From the NCBI RefSeq assembly GCF_963576545.1, contig NC_083651.1:10838386-10902385 (forward strand): a DNA stretch of 64,000 nt. The letters run 5' to 3'. This stretch comes from Limanda limanda (lineage: Eukaryota > Chordata > Actinopteri > Pleuronectiformes > Pleuronectidae). Position numbers and translations under genes: made by a program. The notes below the pieces were generated by a model. It was not told where the DNA came from. It did not search any database and worked only from the letters and a program-made list of their open reading frames with translations. Shown here piece by piece: positions 38,582 to 54,672 of the stretch; within the stretch, counting starts at the first letter, position 1, and each line of letters starts with the position of its first letter.

Positions 38582-40255
38582 GTACATAGCCCATTACTCT
38601 CCCTCCACCGTTAATGAGAGGCCACTGTGCGTGAGGACATAGCGAGGGCCGGGTGGTAGTTACCGATCAGCATGGGAGCCAGGCTAATCCCGCCGCTGAT
38701 GAACTCATCTGTCTGTCCGTCCACTCCACCCCGAACATGTGCTAACACGCCGTAATCGTCATCATTCTGCTCGTGCCCCGGGCTCTGCCACCTCAGCCGC
38801 CTGATTAGGGCCCGAGTCCCAACGGTATCGGTGCTAAAGCTTTGGTAATTCCACCCTTAGCTTCACACCAGCCTGTCTATTGCTTTTTCCGTTAAATATG
38901 TTATATCTTAGGCAGCGCGGGAGGCATGTGTTGAAGCACGAGGAGGGGAGGCCGGGATTGTTGGTGGAACTCTTTGTGACAAAAAGGAGGATGCGTCTCT
39001 GCGTGTCATCTACCGTCGCTCCCTGGTGCAGCGTTGGATTTGCTTTTATCAACAGCCAGCAATGACACTTTCCAAACATTTAACACTTTGGGGAATTTCT
39101 CATTCAATCTGAGTGCGTTTTTTAAACTGCAAACTGTTTACCCTCCTCCCGATCGTATGTGTGGGTTTTTTTTTCCCCCAGCCGTGAAAAACGTCTGTCA
39201 TGAATACCACTCTTTTCATGTGATTCCCCATCCTCCTGCTTCCACTCCCGTAAGCTGCTGTCAGCGGTGTGTCTGATTTATTTCTCAAGTGTTGGTGGGA
39301 CAGAGGGATCCCGCGTGGCACTCCTGGACCAGGAAGAGGGGGGGGGGGTCCAGAGGGGCAAGGCAAAGCCCACCCTCCCCTACGTCGACTCAGGAGACGC
39401 TAGGTGGGAAATAAACTTAGCCAACACTCCTGAACCGGGGCACCACACACCCATCAACGCCTCCTTTGCAGGCGAGCGGAGGAAAGGAAGGGCGGGCGGG
39501 TGGGGGGGTGTCAGTCTGCAGGAGAGTTGCACGTGAGGTGCTTTTTGGAGTCATGTTTATATTCATGTTCCGCGAAGACAAATATGGATTCCTCCCAAAA
39601 AATACATACACAGAGCTGACATGGAGAAGAGTGAAAGCCCGCTGACAAACGTGTGGTAGCCTGACACTCCTTAGACGTCTTATCACGGTGTGCACGCATG
39701 CAGACAGACACACAAACACACACACACAACACTATCCATCTCTTGTTTTGACCTCCAGTCTCTGGCCTTTCTCAGCTTCTGAAGTCAATCACAACTTCTG
39801 CTGTGACTGGAGTTACTTGTTTACACGTACACAACAACTAAAGAAACAGGATCCTGTGGAAATATCACTTGTTACTTTTCTGTTTTTGAGAAAAGATATA
39901 AGACTATGGCAACTTTTATCATCATGACCTTGATTATTGACGTAGGTGGACTTGACATGTGAATGGCAGGGATTAAACGGGAGGCGGCCGCAGGAAAAGC
40001 TCAAGACTATTGATAAATATATAAATCACAGCACTGGGCAGCTCAGCCAGGGACAGATTGATTCAATTCATTCAAAGAGAGAGAGAGGTAGCTCAGGTTG
40101 TTCCTTCCTGCTGCTGTGCTCTGCTCCCAGGCAACCACATGTACCTTATATATATATATATATAGATATTTATATCTCTCAGGTTTTCCACTGATCTAAC
40201 TGTGCAATAATCCTTTTCTATCCGTGCAATTTAAATATCATACTTTTTTTTAAAA
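38582..40255. other. Gene-free DNA
   Basis: A moderately GC-rich block at 38,640-38,850 carries GCTAATCCCGCC and TGATTAGGGCCC (OTX/paired-type cores). A G-run lies near 39,340-39,350 and a (TA)n at about 40,148-40,163. No credible exon was seen. Confidence 0.45.
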
Positions 40256-40257
40256 TT

Positions 40258-40503
40258 GGCTCCTAAATGGTGGAATGAGCTCCCCATCGACATCCGACAC
40301 ATCTTCCGCCGCAAACTAAAAACATACCTCTTCCGACTGACCTTGAATAAAAAAAATTGTTTTTGTAGTTTTGCTTCATTTTTTAAGGAATTGAACTTTC
40401 TTGATTCTTGTTGTTCTTGGTTTGCACCCTTGGGTTTGAATGCACTTATTGTAAGTCGCTTTGGATAAAAGCGTCAGCTAAATGAAATGTAATAATGTAA
40501 TCT
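40258..40503 (+). mobile_element. 5'-truncated L2-clade LINE 3' end
   Basis: The start encodes the end of a reverse-transcriptase-type ORF (KWWNELPIDIRHIFRRKLKT, then YLFRLTLN). The characteristic L2/UnaL2-like 3' tail AAGTCGCTTTGGATAAAAGC, then GTCAGCTAAATGAAATG, ends in short ATGTAAT-type repeats. Only the last about 250 bp are present. Confidence 0.8.
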
Positions 40504-41702
40504 CATTGTAGATATTCCTATCTTTTATAGTTCCTTGTGTTTCTATTGTTTTTACTGACTATTGCCTTTACTGAGTGTTTATTCCACTATTCCCTTTTTG
40601 CCGCTGTAACACAGTACATTTCCTCATAGTGGGAGTAATAAAGAACTATCTCAGGGATTCAATAAATTCATTTTGAAAGCTGGTGTTCATTTTACAGCCA
40701 TACTAACTTGGAGAGTGTTACACAGTGGTGAACACTGCCACAATCCGTTACTGACAAATAAATCAATCCCGTCAATGAGGAATATACAAAAACACCCCGA
40801 ATGTAACAGGACCAGAGTGAACCGGGGCATTGACATGTCAAGTGCTAAATGACTGCCTGTCAATACATTCACTGACCAGAAAGGTCTCTCACTGTCAAGG
40901 GACCGCGAGGTAGAAGGGGAAGAGGAGACGAAGAAGAAAAAAGAGAAAACTGAAGGTGAAAGTCAATCAAATTAGCTCCTTCCGGCCCACCACACTCGAG
41001 AAGTGGAGGTAAGCAAGCAGAGGCTCTTCGGAGAGAACTGACAATGTCTGTGGGGTGCAATCCCAGCGGCACCCTGCGGAGAGAGGCTGGCACTGGTAAG
41101 CCTCCAGGAAAACGCCTGACTCCTTCACGTTTACAATGAAATTAAATAATATTCACTGTATGTTTCAAATAAATGCAATCGATAGCCTATGTCGGTGCTG
41201 TGACCAAATGCTGCTTCTGATTGAAATGCTGTAAAAAAAGAAAAAAGAAAAGAAGTGAGCTGCTGATTTGCATGTGACAAAAGCAGCACCAGTGTGTTAT
41301 TTGTTTGTCTCCTCCGGTGAATGGAACCCTCTGGAGGGAAGCAGACAGTGGAAATGTTGTTAAGATCAGAGTGATAATGACTTACTGAATAAGAGTCGGC
41401 ATCGCAGGGACCGCAACTGGTTTGATCCCTGTCCTCTTTCATTTCTGTCTCATTAGATAAACCTGTGGAAGTCAGACAGCCTTTTACCACCGATGTGATT
41501 TAAGACATTAAACATTCAACACAGTCGTGTCACAACACATCACAAATTAAATCATCTCAAATAAAGGCAGGGATTTTACAACAACAAAAAAAACACAACT
41601 CCTGTCGCTGTTGCCTTTAAATTAAGCTCATGTCAAGATTTGAGAGAAACAGAAGAATACCTGAAGAGAACAGAAAGCCCAGCAGACGACAGATGGGGGG
41701 CT

Positions 41703-41750
41703 TGTGTGTGTGTGTGTGTCTGTGTGTGCGTGTGTGTGTGTGTGTGTGTT
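41703..41750. repeat. (GT)n microsatellite
   Basis: About 23 GT units with CT and GC interruptions, followed by a G-run. Confidence 0.95.
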
Positions 41751-42301
41751 TGGGGGGGAGTAGCAGGGGGCATATTCAACTCATTCCTGTGTCATGTCGT
41801 ATAAATCTGTTTGAGTACGAGTTGTGACTTTTGTTTTCTGATCACTCATGAATTGAATGTGAGTGACAGCGAGTGAGGGGGGGGGGGCATGAACACTGTG
41901 CTCACACCTTCCTTCACTGGCATGAAAGTTGTGTTTTGTTTTTTTTCTTCTTAACGGTCCTTAGAAAACTTTTCTGATGTGTCACAATGAATGTTCAGAC
42001 ACAGACATCAACCTGATTTAAAGAAGAAAAAAAAATGAATCACAGATTACATTTTCACATCTTTCTACAGTTTTAGCGATGACCTTTTAGTTTGTTGTCA
42101 CTGTCGGTGGAATTAAATCAAACGCTGTTCAGCGTGTGTAACTCGCATGACAAAAGAAATCCAACATTTGCTCATTTAATGGACTATTTTCTTTTAAAAT
42201 CAAGATATCTCTTGAATGATCATGTTAGGCGGGTTGCTATGATCAATTTTTCACACAACACAGACTGAGCCAAGCTGGTGTCAAAGAGAAGCATGTGCAC
42301 A

Positions 42302-42490
42302 CGTCTTTTCCTACTTTGCACATTTCTTCTTGCTTTGCACTCGTCTTTTTTTAATTTAAACGTCTCCTTTATTACTTTGCACCATCTGATAATTGTCTTT
42401 TTTACTTTGCACTCATATTTTCTGGCTTTGAATTCATCTTTTCTTACTCTGCGCTCGTCTTTTCTTGCTTTCAAAGTTTTCTTTTTCAAC
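42302..42490. repeat. Degenerate 20-21 bp tandem repeat (about 9 copies)
   Basis: The unit approximates CGTCTTTTCTTACTTTGCAC, with much divergence between copies. The length is often a multiple of three, so a minus-strand frame (96 aa, 42,220-42,510) stays open and reads as repeats of KARKDEC-like heptads. I treat that frame as a product of the repeat and not as a gene. Confidence 0.75.
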
Positions 42491-43006
42491 CTTAAGAAAC
42501 AATTATGCAAAACATTGGAAATTCCTAACAGTTTGTCCCATAGTGATATTTGAAATTATCCTTCAACGGAGAAGTAATGAATTTGGAGCTTTGTAATTTA
42601 GTTTTCAGTGACCTTCACATTAAACTACATCAGTTTACTTTACAACATGTTGTTGAACTTGACTATGAGCAGGACCTGAAATGCATCTTTTTCATTCTCA
42701 GCCTCATCTGAGATGATCTTAATGAAGCAATTGTGAGCTTTAAATATGAAAAGCAAAACGACCAAGAGGTATGTTCCATTACTAGCCAGCATTCCCATAA
42801 AACAAGAAAACACACACAGCACTCACGCACACACACACACACACACACAACACCCGGTCACCTTTCCACACAGTGTCCCTCAGGGCAGCGCTCTGGTGTG
42901 TTTGAAGATCAAAGCGGCCGAGGTAAAACAGCATGTTTACAGGTGTTGGGAAATTGAAAATTTCCTTGGCTGAGTGTGGTTTTGAATGGAAAAGGAAGTC
43001 TGCGAT

Positions 43007-43008
<2 letters not shown>

Positions 43009-43071
<63 letters not shown>

Positions 43072-43080
43072 TTGTGTGTG
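43009..43080. repeat. (GT)n microsatellite
   Basis: About 35 GT units with few interruptions. Confidence 0.95.
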
Positions 43081-43964
43081 AGCAGCCATGACAGTCTGCT
43101 TTCCTACATGTATTCAAAATTGGACTCTCATCCCAACTTGTTCCAGTTTGCATTCACCAAAGGTTTCCGAGCCGTGAACACTTATAAAACTACTGATTAC
43201 AAAAGGCTCGTAGCAGCAGTGTGTGCGCCTGGTTTGTGTTGTATTGTGTTTGCAGATAATTGGCCTTTGGTTGTTACAGCCGCTCCCGTCTCCCCGAGCC
43301 TTGGCGGCAGCAGAAAAGTTCCCTGAAAACACTTCACATTAGCAGCACATTATCCACTGTGGTGAATAAACAGATATGGCAAGGTGTTGTTGTGTGTGAG
43401 CCACATTGAGAACCTTGCAGCAAAGGCAACACCAGGGGAGGATGCCGAGTTTGCGAGGGATTAGTCGAATTCTAACAATTTTTGGGAGAGTTAGGGGGGG
43501 GTGTGTGGGGGGGGGGGGGACCACAAACAATAAGCACGACCTCAGTCGAGACTCAAGTATGTCATTTACTCTGCACCTCTCCACTTTGTGTTTCTCTGTG
43601 TGCAGGAGAGGACCAGTCATGCCAGGCTTTCTGCATGAAAGGGAGAGTGTTTAGCTTTTGAGGCTATTTGTGCTTCTGACTCTGTGGTGTTTGTGTCCAA
43701 TGGGAGGTGCCTGCGCCAGCTTCCTTAAAGGAGTAGGGGGTTTTGTTTGTTTCTGCGCCGTGCCAGGAGAAGTGACAGCCATTCCGGCTCTTTCACAGAA
43801 ACACATTCATCTGTGTGAGAAAAGGCGGCCGCTGAACTGCAGATGAAAGGCCACGGGGGCTGCGTGGCACAGGAAGGCAAGACTGTACATCGACTCCGGC
43901 ACAAACACACAACACACAGGCCATGTCACAGGGAGACAGAGCGAGGGAGGGAGGGAGGGATAAG

Positions 43965-43968
<4 letters not shown>

Positions 43969-44038
<70 letters not shown>
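43969..44038. repeat. (GA)n microsatellite
   Basis: About 34 GA units, preceded by GGGA variants from 43,940. Confidence 0.95.
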
Positions 44039-44040
<2 letters not shown>

Positions 44041-44360
44041 CAAATAATTTATATAAGAAAGGACTTCAGTGTTATAGTAGATTGGATTTTAAGGATGTAT
44101 CTAATGCAGCACTCATTATATGGAACTACACCATGAAAGGCCTCATGTCATAAACTGCCTCCTCCTTCCATTCACATTATAGAGGCACATTAAACATTGT
44201 TATGACATAAAAGGTCAAAGTCACAAACTTAAATTCATATCAGAACATAAAAATGTTCAGATGTGTGATGTTACATGAATACATAAAGCTACATTATGCC
44301 TAAAACATTGTTTTTATTTATCACTTGTTTGTTTTATATTTGGTCATGCTAGTTATATAT

Positions 44361-44381
44361 TGTGTGTGTGTGTGTGTGTGC

Positions 44382-44467
<86 letters not shown>

Positions 44468-44482
44468 GTGTGCGTGTGTGTG
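44361..44482. repeat. (GT)n microsatellite
   Basis: About 60 GT units with single CT and GC interruptions. Confidence 0.95.
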
Positions 44483-47400
44483 ACTATAAAAACAAGGGCC
44501 GGCGGCCGGACGCGTTCATTTCATTAGAGCAGCTGAAATTCAATTAGAGAATCCAGCGTTTGTTTTTTAAAAAAAGACGTTTTCTTTCCAAACACGTCGG
44601 CTGATAAAACTCCTGTTGTTTCTGCAGACGAGGCCCATTGAGGAAGTTTCACGTCGAGAAACGAATTTAGTGCTAAATACGAAATTACAACGAAGTGAGT
44701 GGTTCAGCCCTGACACATATTCAGTCAAGGGAAATGTGGGAATTAATACGTTTGTTTAAAGGCACAAACAGGAAGTTTGGCAAATAGAAAGTCGAATTGA
44801 AATAATAAGAGGACATGAAACTTTCATGATTCACATATAAGTCATTTAAATTATAACAAATAAACACTTTGAGGTGAACAAGAGAACAAGTTTATATAGA
44901 CGTTTCTTTGCTACAAAGTATTACATTATTATTATTACTATAAAAGTCATTATTGTTACTATTATTAGTAAAAGTAAATAGTAAAACGTAATTTTTGGAG
45001 CACTTTGCTGATTTGGAAGGAATTTATTTTTGGCTTTACAAACTTTTGTGTTTGTAAATAATTAATTGCAAATACTCACAGCTCGTTGTTGGTATGAAGT
45101 TTTATTTTAGAATAATTCTTACGTTTTTTTGGCCAACACCAGACATTCATTAGATTTTTTCTCTAATGTGAGTTTTCTTTTTACTCTACAACTCTCACTT
45201 TTGATTATTGAAGAGCAATTCAAAGCCCAGTGTATATTTAATACAATAAATATCTATATTGTGCGTGATGACGCTTCATATCTTAGAGTAAATTGTACTT
45301 GAGTCGAGAGGGATGTGTCACCGCAGGAAAAGCTGAAATAGGTGTAGCTCTCTCAGCAGGCTTTATATAAGGTAATAAAAAAATATAAATAAAAACGAAA
45401 CAAAAGGGTTCACCTTTAAATAACACTTGGAAAAATAAAACATTGACGCTGCTATAACTGATTAATAATAAATGAAAAATAAACAATAAAGGCTCCTCAG
45501 CAGCTGCTGCTCTCGTTTTATTCTTCCAACGCTCCCACCTTAAGAAGGTGGATGTTTATACAATTTATTTCTAAATCACATCCTCGTAGATTTTTATTTT
45601 CGTTACGAGCCAAATTAAACAGTGCACATTTAGTGCATATACTGGACGTGTGTGTGTGTCGGAGAGAGAGAGAGAGAGAGAGAAAGAAAGAGAGAGCTGA
45701 AGATAAATGCACCTGAAATGTCTGACAGGTCTGAGACGTGCGTGTGGCGGTTGCGCACCAACAAGTGCAGCCTGCAAGACGCGCGCACACACACACACTC
45801 ACAGACACACAAAAACACACACACACACTCTCTTGCGCCCGCTGTAGGGCATCGCTTGTGAAGGCACCAGAGCAGATTTCATTCCCTGGAGGCCCAGCAA
45901 TCATCACCACCGCTGCCTGATTGTTTCACCCTCTCACTCCCCAACTCCAGCCATGAGCGCACAGAGAGAGAGAGAGAGAGTTCAGCTCATTGCAGCGGAG
46001 TTTCATTTCAACAATGTTGTCCCAAATATCGACATGCTGCCCCTGTCAACTGGTGTTGATCATAAAAGTGGCCTGTGGCAGCCCCCAGCCCAGCCCTCTC
46101 TCTCTCTCTCGCTCTCTCTCACACACACACCCACACAGACTGGTGTAGTTTTACCCTAAAAAACGCTGTATCTGATGACACATCCAGAAAGTGATTAAAT
46201 AAGTAAATAGTTGTCATTCACTCCCCGAATACACTACAATTCTTGCTATAAGCTGTTAAATAAGTTGTTTTAAACTGGAATCCATCACAAATGCATGTAA
46301 ATGAAATAAAAGTGCTTCCCAGTGGATTTAGTCACTGAGACAGAGTTAAATCCACCTGCTGAAAGGATGACAAAGATCTGGACATTCAAATGTGGACCGT
46401 GCCAAAAGCAGATTTCACTCAATAGTCTGAATAATATAGTTACAGCTCATTGCCTATAACGTGGTCTCTATGTCTTAAATTTAACAGCGACCTCACATTG
46501 GCCTCCAATAGGTTTTCCACAATTAAAAATGTGGATACGCACGGTTTTTACGCAGGATACAAATTACGCACTGAACTCATCACTGCACTTCACAGATTTC
46601 CTCCTGAACTTTGACATGATCTCAAATATAAAACGTTAAAGAAAGAAAAAAACACCAACACAAGGAGCTGCAGGTTGAGCTCTGTGTCTTTACAGTACAG
46701 TCAACAATGTACAAGGGGCTGTGAGAGGTAAGAAGAAGGAAGAGAAAAAGTGCTTCCTTCTCCGCGGATCAATATCAGCGCAGCAGGAGCCGAACAGGAA
46801 CCGGCATCGACGCACTGTGTGGAGCTGACCTTTCCCACTCCCCACAGGTCAGACCTTCCTCCGCCGGAGAGGTCACCGGGCCAGCCACTGAAGGGGCCAT
46901 TAGGAGGCGATCTCCAGAGCTGAATAAGCTGCATGTATAAACCAGCATTTTTCTCATCGAGGTCTGAGGTGCATTCCCTTTTTATTTCCCTCCTAAAACA
47001 GAGTTTTACGCGCTTTTGATTGGCTGATAATGTAAATATGCGAGGTGCACCACGGGGGAGGTTTCCAACTTATGAACGTGGATTTTTAAAGAACACAAAA
47101 AATACATAATTTTTAAGTAAGAATCCAACTGGTTTTTAATTGATCTCGTTTCTGGTTGTAATAAGCATCGTCTCCACCTTTTTTATTTACTACATAGTTC
47201 TGCGAGCCAAGTACTGTGGAGCAGCTTGTATAACAGGAGGCAGCAGCTCCATAAGAACAGACTGAGTGAGTGCCACTTGCTGCTGCTGCTGCTGGGGAGA
47301 CTGGGCCTGCAGCGATATCCACCATCACTAACAAGTCCCACTACGTGTCTGCTGCAGGTTTCTGAACATCCATGGTGCACACAGGACTATTAACAGCAAC

Positions 47401-48364
47401 CTATTCACACACAGGCATGTTTGCAGTTAGCAGCCTCACACAACAACAAATAAACAGCTAAAAAGATCATTTTTTTAATTTATAAATGCATCTATAGGTT
47501 ATATTTTTCTTTTCGGTCAGCTCGGACCATTGTGAAGCTACATTTGTGCTATGAAAGTTCAGTGACATTTTACGTAGGCCATTATCTTCACTCAGAGCAA
47601 CGTCAAATTAACACAGCTGAAGTGTCTGTGCATTAAATAAGAAAACCTCTAAATGGATAGCAGGGCCCTGGGAACATATGGCCAGGAGGTTTCATCCATA
47701 TAGGTCTAAGCCAAGTCAAGTTCAAGTTCACGGCTGTCTCAGTCCCAGCACTCTGCAGTAAAGTGTCCAGACCGAGGGGGGAGGGGGTTTACATTTACAG
47801 GCTGTGTTTTCAAATAAACTCAGTAACTGACCTGGGAAAATATAAAGTGCGAAGATTTGATTTGCGAAGGAGGGGGGAAAAAAAGTGTGTTTCCTCCTTC
47901 ATGAACAGCCTTGTGTGCACCCAAGCCCCAAGTGTGAAAAATTGAGAGAAATTGCTTCAAGTTTGCTTTTTTCTTCTCATTTAAATTAAAACAAATAAAT
48001 AAATAAAATTCAAAAGCATGATTTTGACTCTATTTACAAATTAATTCCCTTTTGTAATTTATTTTAATACACGTCTGACTGTGTTCACACCGTTCAAATG
48101 AATTCCCAAATCTCTGGTTTATTTACAGCGTCCCAGCAGCCACAGTGTGCAGGGCCTGGGAGCAATGGAGGTAAAGCATCACAATGCTCTTAAACCTGAC
48201 GAGAAGAATTAAGAGCATAGAGATTTTTATCAAGGTTTGATGCCTAAATTAGAACTGAGATGTTATTTTTTGCATCCTGAGAAAATAGATTAAAGCCTCA
48301 AAAAGAAGAGGAAACAACTCACTAAGAGCTGCCACCGGCCGCACAAAGCATGAAAAAGCAAAGC
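44483..48364. other. Gene-free DNA downstream of zic2a
   Basis: Includes a unique block at about 44,510-44,700 (TTCATTTCATTAGAGCAGC, AATTCAATTAGAG), a GA/CA tract at 45,661-45,833, a second GA tract at 45,961-45,980, CT/CA at 46,097-46,135 and a (GCT)n near 47,277-47,293. No exon was recognised. It is the likely home of zic2a distal regulatory DNA. Confidence 0.45.
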
Positions 48365-49202
48365 AAATATTTAGCACTTGCAACACCTTTTATTATATTT
48401 GTATGCAGTAAAATTCTTATCACAATAAGGAAGAAAACACCTCTTAAAACTTTCAACAAAAGCACATAACGAAACAACTGCCCATGTTTAGCTCATAATT
48501 GTACATATTTATAGTAAAGAAACATTCTTTATAAATACTGTTTCATCTGTAGCAAGTAAATACCATAATTTAATTACAAATGGATAAATATGGCAGCTGA
48601 TATTTACAAAAGGATGGATGTATAGTTACAGAAAACCGAACGGCACAACGTTTATTTTCCTCACAATCTTCCAGATAGTATTTCACAATTCAAACTTGCA
48701 AAGCACAAAACATCACAAGTTAAGCCCAGCAAACTAAAACATACATTCACAAGCATAATATTGTGGTCTGTTTGAGTTAAATGTTAACTTTGGCACTCTT
48801 TCCAGTTTATAGGTGTTAAGTATAGTACAATCAATTTGCCTTAAGATCACAATATTCAACATTATAGTACAATTTAATCGTAATATGTGCACTAAAAGTC
48901 CAGTTAGAGAAATAGCTACCATTGAAGGAACATCTATACACCAAAGACTGACAAACTATCACAACCAATGGGAAAAGTGGGCTTTTAGTAATTATTTACA
49001 ATATGAAATACACCTCGAATATTATACATATTTTTCCTCTGTTGGATATCATCGTCTTCCCTGGTGGATCAGAAGTAACAAAATAAAAAATAAACAAATG
49101 TTTGTGTGCCTCTCGTGTGCACAGGTCCCCCAAAATCTCCTGCTGGAGGTTCCAGTGCTGTGGAAAGCGAGTGTGTGTGTGTCGCCTCATTTCGCCTTAG
49201 TC
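48365..49202 (-). other. zic2a: zic2a 3' UTR (approximate)
   Basis: On the minus strand, AT-rich sequence follows the stop codon. AATAAA signals lie at 48,651-48,656 and 48,388-48,393 (TTTATT on the plus strand). The distal signal is followed by a short GU-rich segment in transcript sense. The boundary is inferred and transcript data would settle it. Confidence 0.55.
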
Positions 49203-51933
<2,731 letters not shown>

Positions 51934-52013
51934 GATCTCAAGAGAACGGATTTCTTTTCTTTTTTTAAATGTTAAAATCAGCTACAGCGAATAAGTTACA
52001 GAGACGAACACAA

Positions 52014-52067
52014 TCAAATGTGGATGCTGGTGCGCATCGATTCAACTTCCAACCTGGGAAACACCAT
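52014..52067 (-). other. Upstream ORF in zic2a leader (17 codons)
   Basis: An ATG in good context (G at -3, G at +4) opens at 52,067 and ends in TGA at 52,016-52,014. A second 6-codon uORF runs 52,100-52,080. Both precede the zic2a start by 80-170 bp. They matter only if transcription begins upstream of 52,100, which the position of the CCAAT boxes suggests. Confidence 0.45.
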
Positions 52068-52299
52068 ATCAGGTGTGATTCAAATCGTCGCTCCGGTCAT
52101 GAAGGGAAGAAGAGGAAAAAATCTGCTTGTCTGTGTGGAACACTGGATTTTAAATCTGGTGAAGTTGTGAGTGGAAAAAAAAATCCAAATGAGACGAAGT
52201 GAAGAGTTTCCGTGTCCCCTCCTCTGGACTGCGACAGTTGGCTGCGTTGGAGAAAAAAAAACGCACTGGAAGAAATAAATAATTATCTTACTAGGTGTC

Positions 52300-52570
52300 C
52301 TTTGCGCACACAGAGCGAAAGTAGCTGGAGCATCTCAGTGAAAATCGCTGCTCCGATTGGGTATGTGTTTATTTCTCTGGCTTGCCTGCCTTTAACGCGG
52401 AGGGTCCCTGTTTCTCCGTGGACTGGCTCTACCTCCTCTTCCGCCCCCTTTAACTGGAGCCCGTTCACCCAGTCCTCGCAGTCTCATTGGCCGGCGCGCC
52501 TCATCAATCCCAGGTGGCCCTCCAATAGCAGGTAGCGCCCGGGCGACTTAATAGCGCATCGCCATTTTCC
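52300..52570 (-). promoter_or_regulatory. zic2a: zic2a proximal promoter region (CpG-rich, CCAAT boxes)
   Basis: Three CCAAT boxes, 52,356-52,360 and 52,486-52,490 on the minus strand and 52,522-52,526 on the plus strand, lie in a CpG-rich stretch (CATTGGCCGGCGCGCC, AGCGCCCGGGCGAC). No convincing TATA box was seen, as is usual for CpG-island developmental promoters. The exact start site is not determined. Confidence 0.5.
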
Positions 52571-53274
52571 ACTAATAATTACCGCCTACTTTTAGGGAGA
52601 ACATTTGGGGGGCATCGAGGCGAAAAAGGAACACGACTTGGAGGAGAGGAGCGAACGTGTTCTTGTTGTGTATGCTGTATAGGTATCATGTTGTTGAGTG
52701 TTAAATATAAAAAAAAATGACATTACCGAGGGGTTAACATTAAGATCGAGAGGAAAAAACGTGTGGCGTGTTAGGAAATGTGTTCTTTACGCAGAGTAAA
52801 TATTATAAATCTGTTTACATTTGCAAACAACAATAAGGAAATGTCACCCTGCTATAAAAAAGGGAATATTTATAACATAACCATGATAACTGGACCATTC
52901 GGGGACTAAAAGGTGCAGTACGCATGTCAATACAACTGCAGAAAATAGTTTGAATTATGCGCAGGCACCTTCACATAAAGCATCACACACTGTTTGGATA
53001 TTAAATGATTTCATTAACCTAAAAGTCTTGATCATTGGAAAACTGAATGGAAACCGGAACTCTCTTAATATATGAATGCAACATTAAATCTCACTTTTAC
53101 AATTTTGTTAATTTTAGGATTTTTAAATGAACTCTGTGTGCATGTTGCCTAAACATCTCTTTTAAATATTACTACAAATACCACTCATTTTATGATCTTA
53201 AATATCTTAATAATCTACTAATAATTTAAGATGTGGTATATTGCAGGATTCAAATCTGACTAAACTTAAACTAA

Positions 53275-53625
53275 ACACAGCTGAAAAAAGCACGTGTGGC
53301 TCCAGATGGTGTTTTTTCTTTTTTCACTGGTTGTAAGAACCACAACTGGGCCTGTAGTGGTGCTCCACCAGTGGTTGTTGGTTCCTTTAATGGTTCCATA
53401 TGTTGCTGGTTCTGCCTCCTCGGTGGTTCTCACATTCACCACACCAATTAAGTGACATGTCACGGTGGCGAGCTGCGCTTTAGATCCGAGTAAACCATTA
53501 GTGGTGGTGTGTTTTCCTGAACTCACGATGGTAAAGTTTTCATCAATAAAAGTCACGTCTTTATAGCTGATAAGGAGTGAGGGTGTAACGGAGCTTCTAT
53601 ATGAGAGTGGGCCCTCCTGGAAAAC
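53275..53625. mobile_element. Possible short DNA-transposon remnant in the zic2a-zic5 intergenic region
   Basis: Blocks AGCACGTGTGGCTCCAGATG, CCACCAGTGGTTGTTGGTTC, TTAATGGTTCCATATGTTGC and TGGTTCTCACATTCACCAC recur around a GGTTC theme. They resemble a common fish MITE. Neither end is clear. Cross-species absence would support a transposon origin. Confidence 0.35.
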
Positions 53626-54584
53626 AATGAATGCACAGCCACATTGTTAACTAACGTTTCCCTTATGGGATTTCCTTTTTGGATCTAGAACAGACACACA
53701 CACACATATTAAAAAATAGAAGGAAAAATTTTACTGGCAACTTTCCACTGCCAGTACGCATGCACTCAATCTGCTATATCCAGGCGATAGACTGCACCAC
53801 AGCTGCTCATTCACAGCACTCGTCAAAGGAAGGAGGATATACTCACATTTTCACCAAAAAATCCCCCAAATCCCACAAGCTCTCCTGGTTCCAACACACA
53901 ACCGTGACTCCCTGAGCTCTCCGGTGTTCTGTCAACCGCAGGAATAACGTTGAAGGCTTGAAGGACACGTTTTGAAAAAAAAAACTTCTTTTTGGGGGAA
54001 AATGTGTCTCTTAGCTCAGAGTGGGACAGGCTGCGCGTTGTGTGCCATTCTTCCAAGTCTATTTCGACCCGCACCACAGGAAACACAGGAGCTGATCCAA
54101 GTTCAAAGTCACGTCTGCCGACCCCTATAAGAACTTCTTTATTTCTCTGGGAAGAACCACAGAACCTTCCCCGGGAGAAAAAAAAAAAAACGAAAAAAAA
54201 AGCGAGAGAGAATTAAAGAGAGGGAGAGGGGAGGAAGAAAATCTATCGGGTATAGCGGCACATGGCTGAGGGTTCTCCCTTCTGTTTGGGGAAGAAAGGG
54301 GGTCTATTGAAAATAACCCAAAGAGCAGTATTTCAACAGGTCTAAGGAGCAGCAACTCACAGACATGAAATATTAGCCAGAGCTTGATCCGGAGTTAGAA
54401 AAGAGTTTTGACGCAGCAAATTACATCAATAAAATCAATAATGCTGATCACACCAGGAAGTGTTTTAATTTTGGGAAACGGGACATAAAACATATTTCTT
54501 CCTCTGTTATCTGACAATATCAATATGTTGACACACTGGAAGGTTACTTGTGTGCCTCCCGTGACCTTGTGTTTCATGGATGTT

Positions 54585-54597
54585 TGACCTCTGACCC
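54585..54597 (-). promoter_or_regulatory. DR1 nuclear-receptor site
   Basis: TGACCT-C-TGACCC, which is GGGTCA-G-AGGTCA on the minus strand, is a near-consensus direct repeat with one-base spacing (RXR, COUP-TF or HNF4 type). A further TGACC half-site lies at 54,562-54,566. Function is not shown. Confidence 0.4.
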
Positions 54598-54654
54598 GTT
54601 AAGACCACATATGTTGCCCTCTTGACTCCTTTTGGTAAAATAACCCTGTTTATG

Positions 54655-54669
54655 ACAAAGCGCCTTTGT
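54655..54669. promoter_or_regulatory. Inverted SOX pair (ACAAAG-N3-CTTTGT)
   Basis: A perfect 15-bp palindrome with ACAAAG and CTTTGT on either side of CGC. This is the configuration bound by SoxE/SoxD dimers. Tcf/Lef factors bind related cores. It lies 70 bp from the DR1 site. Confidence 0.4.
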
Positions 54670-54672
54670 TTT

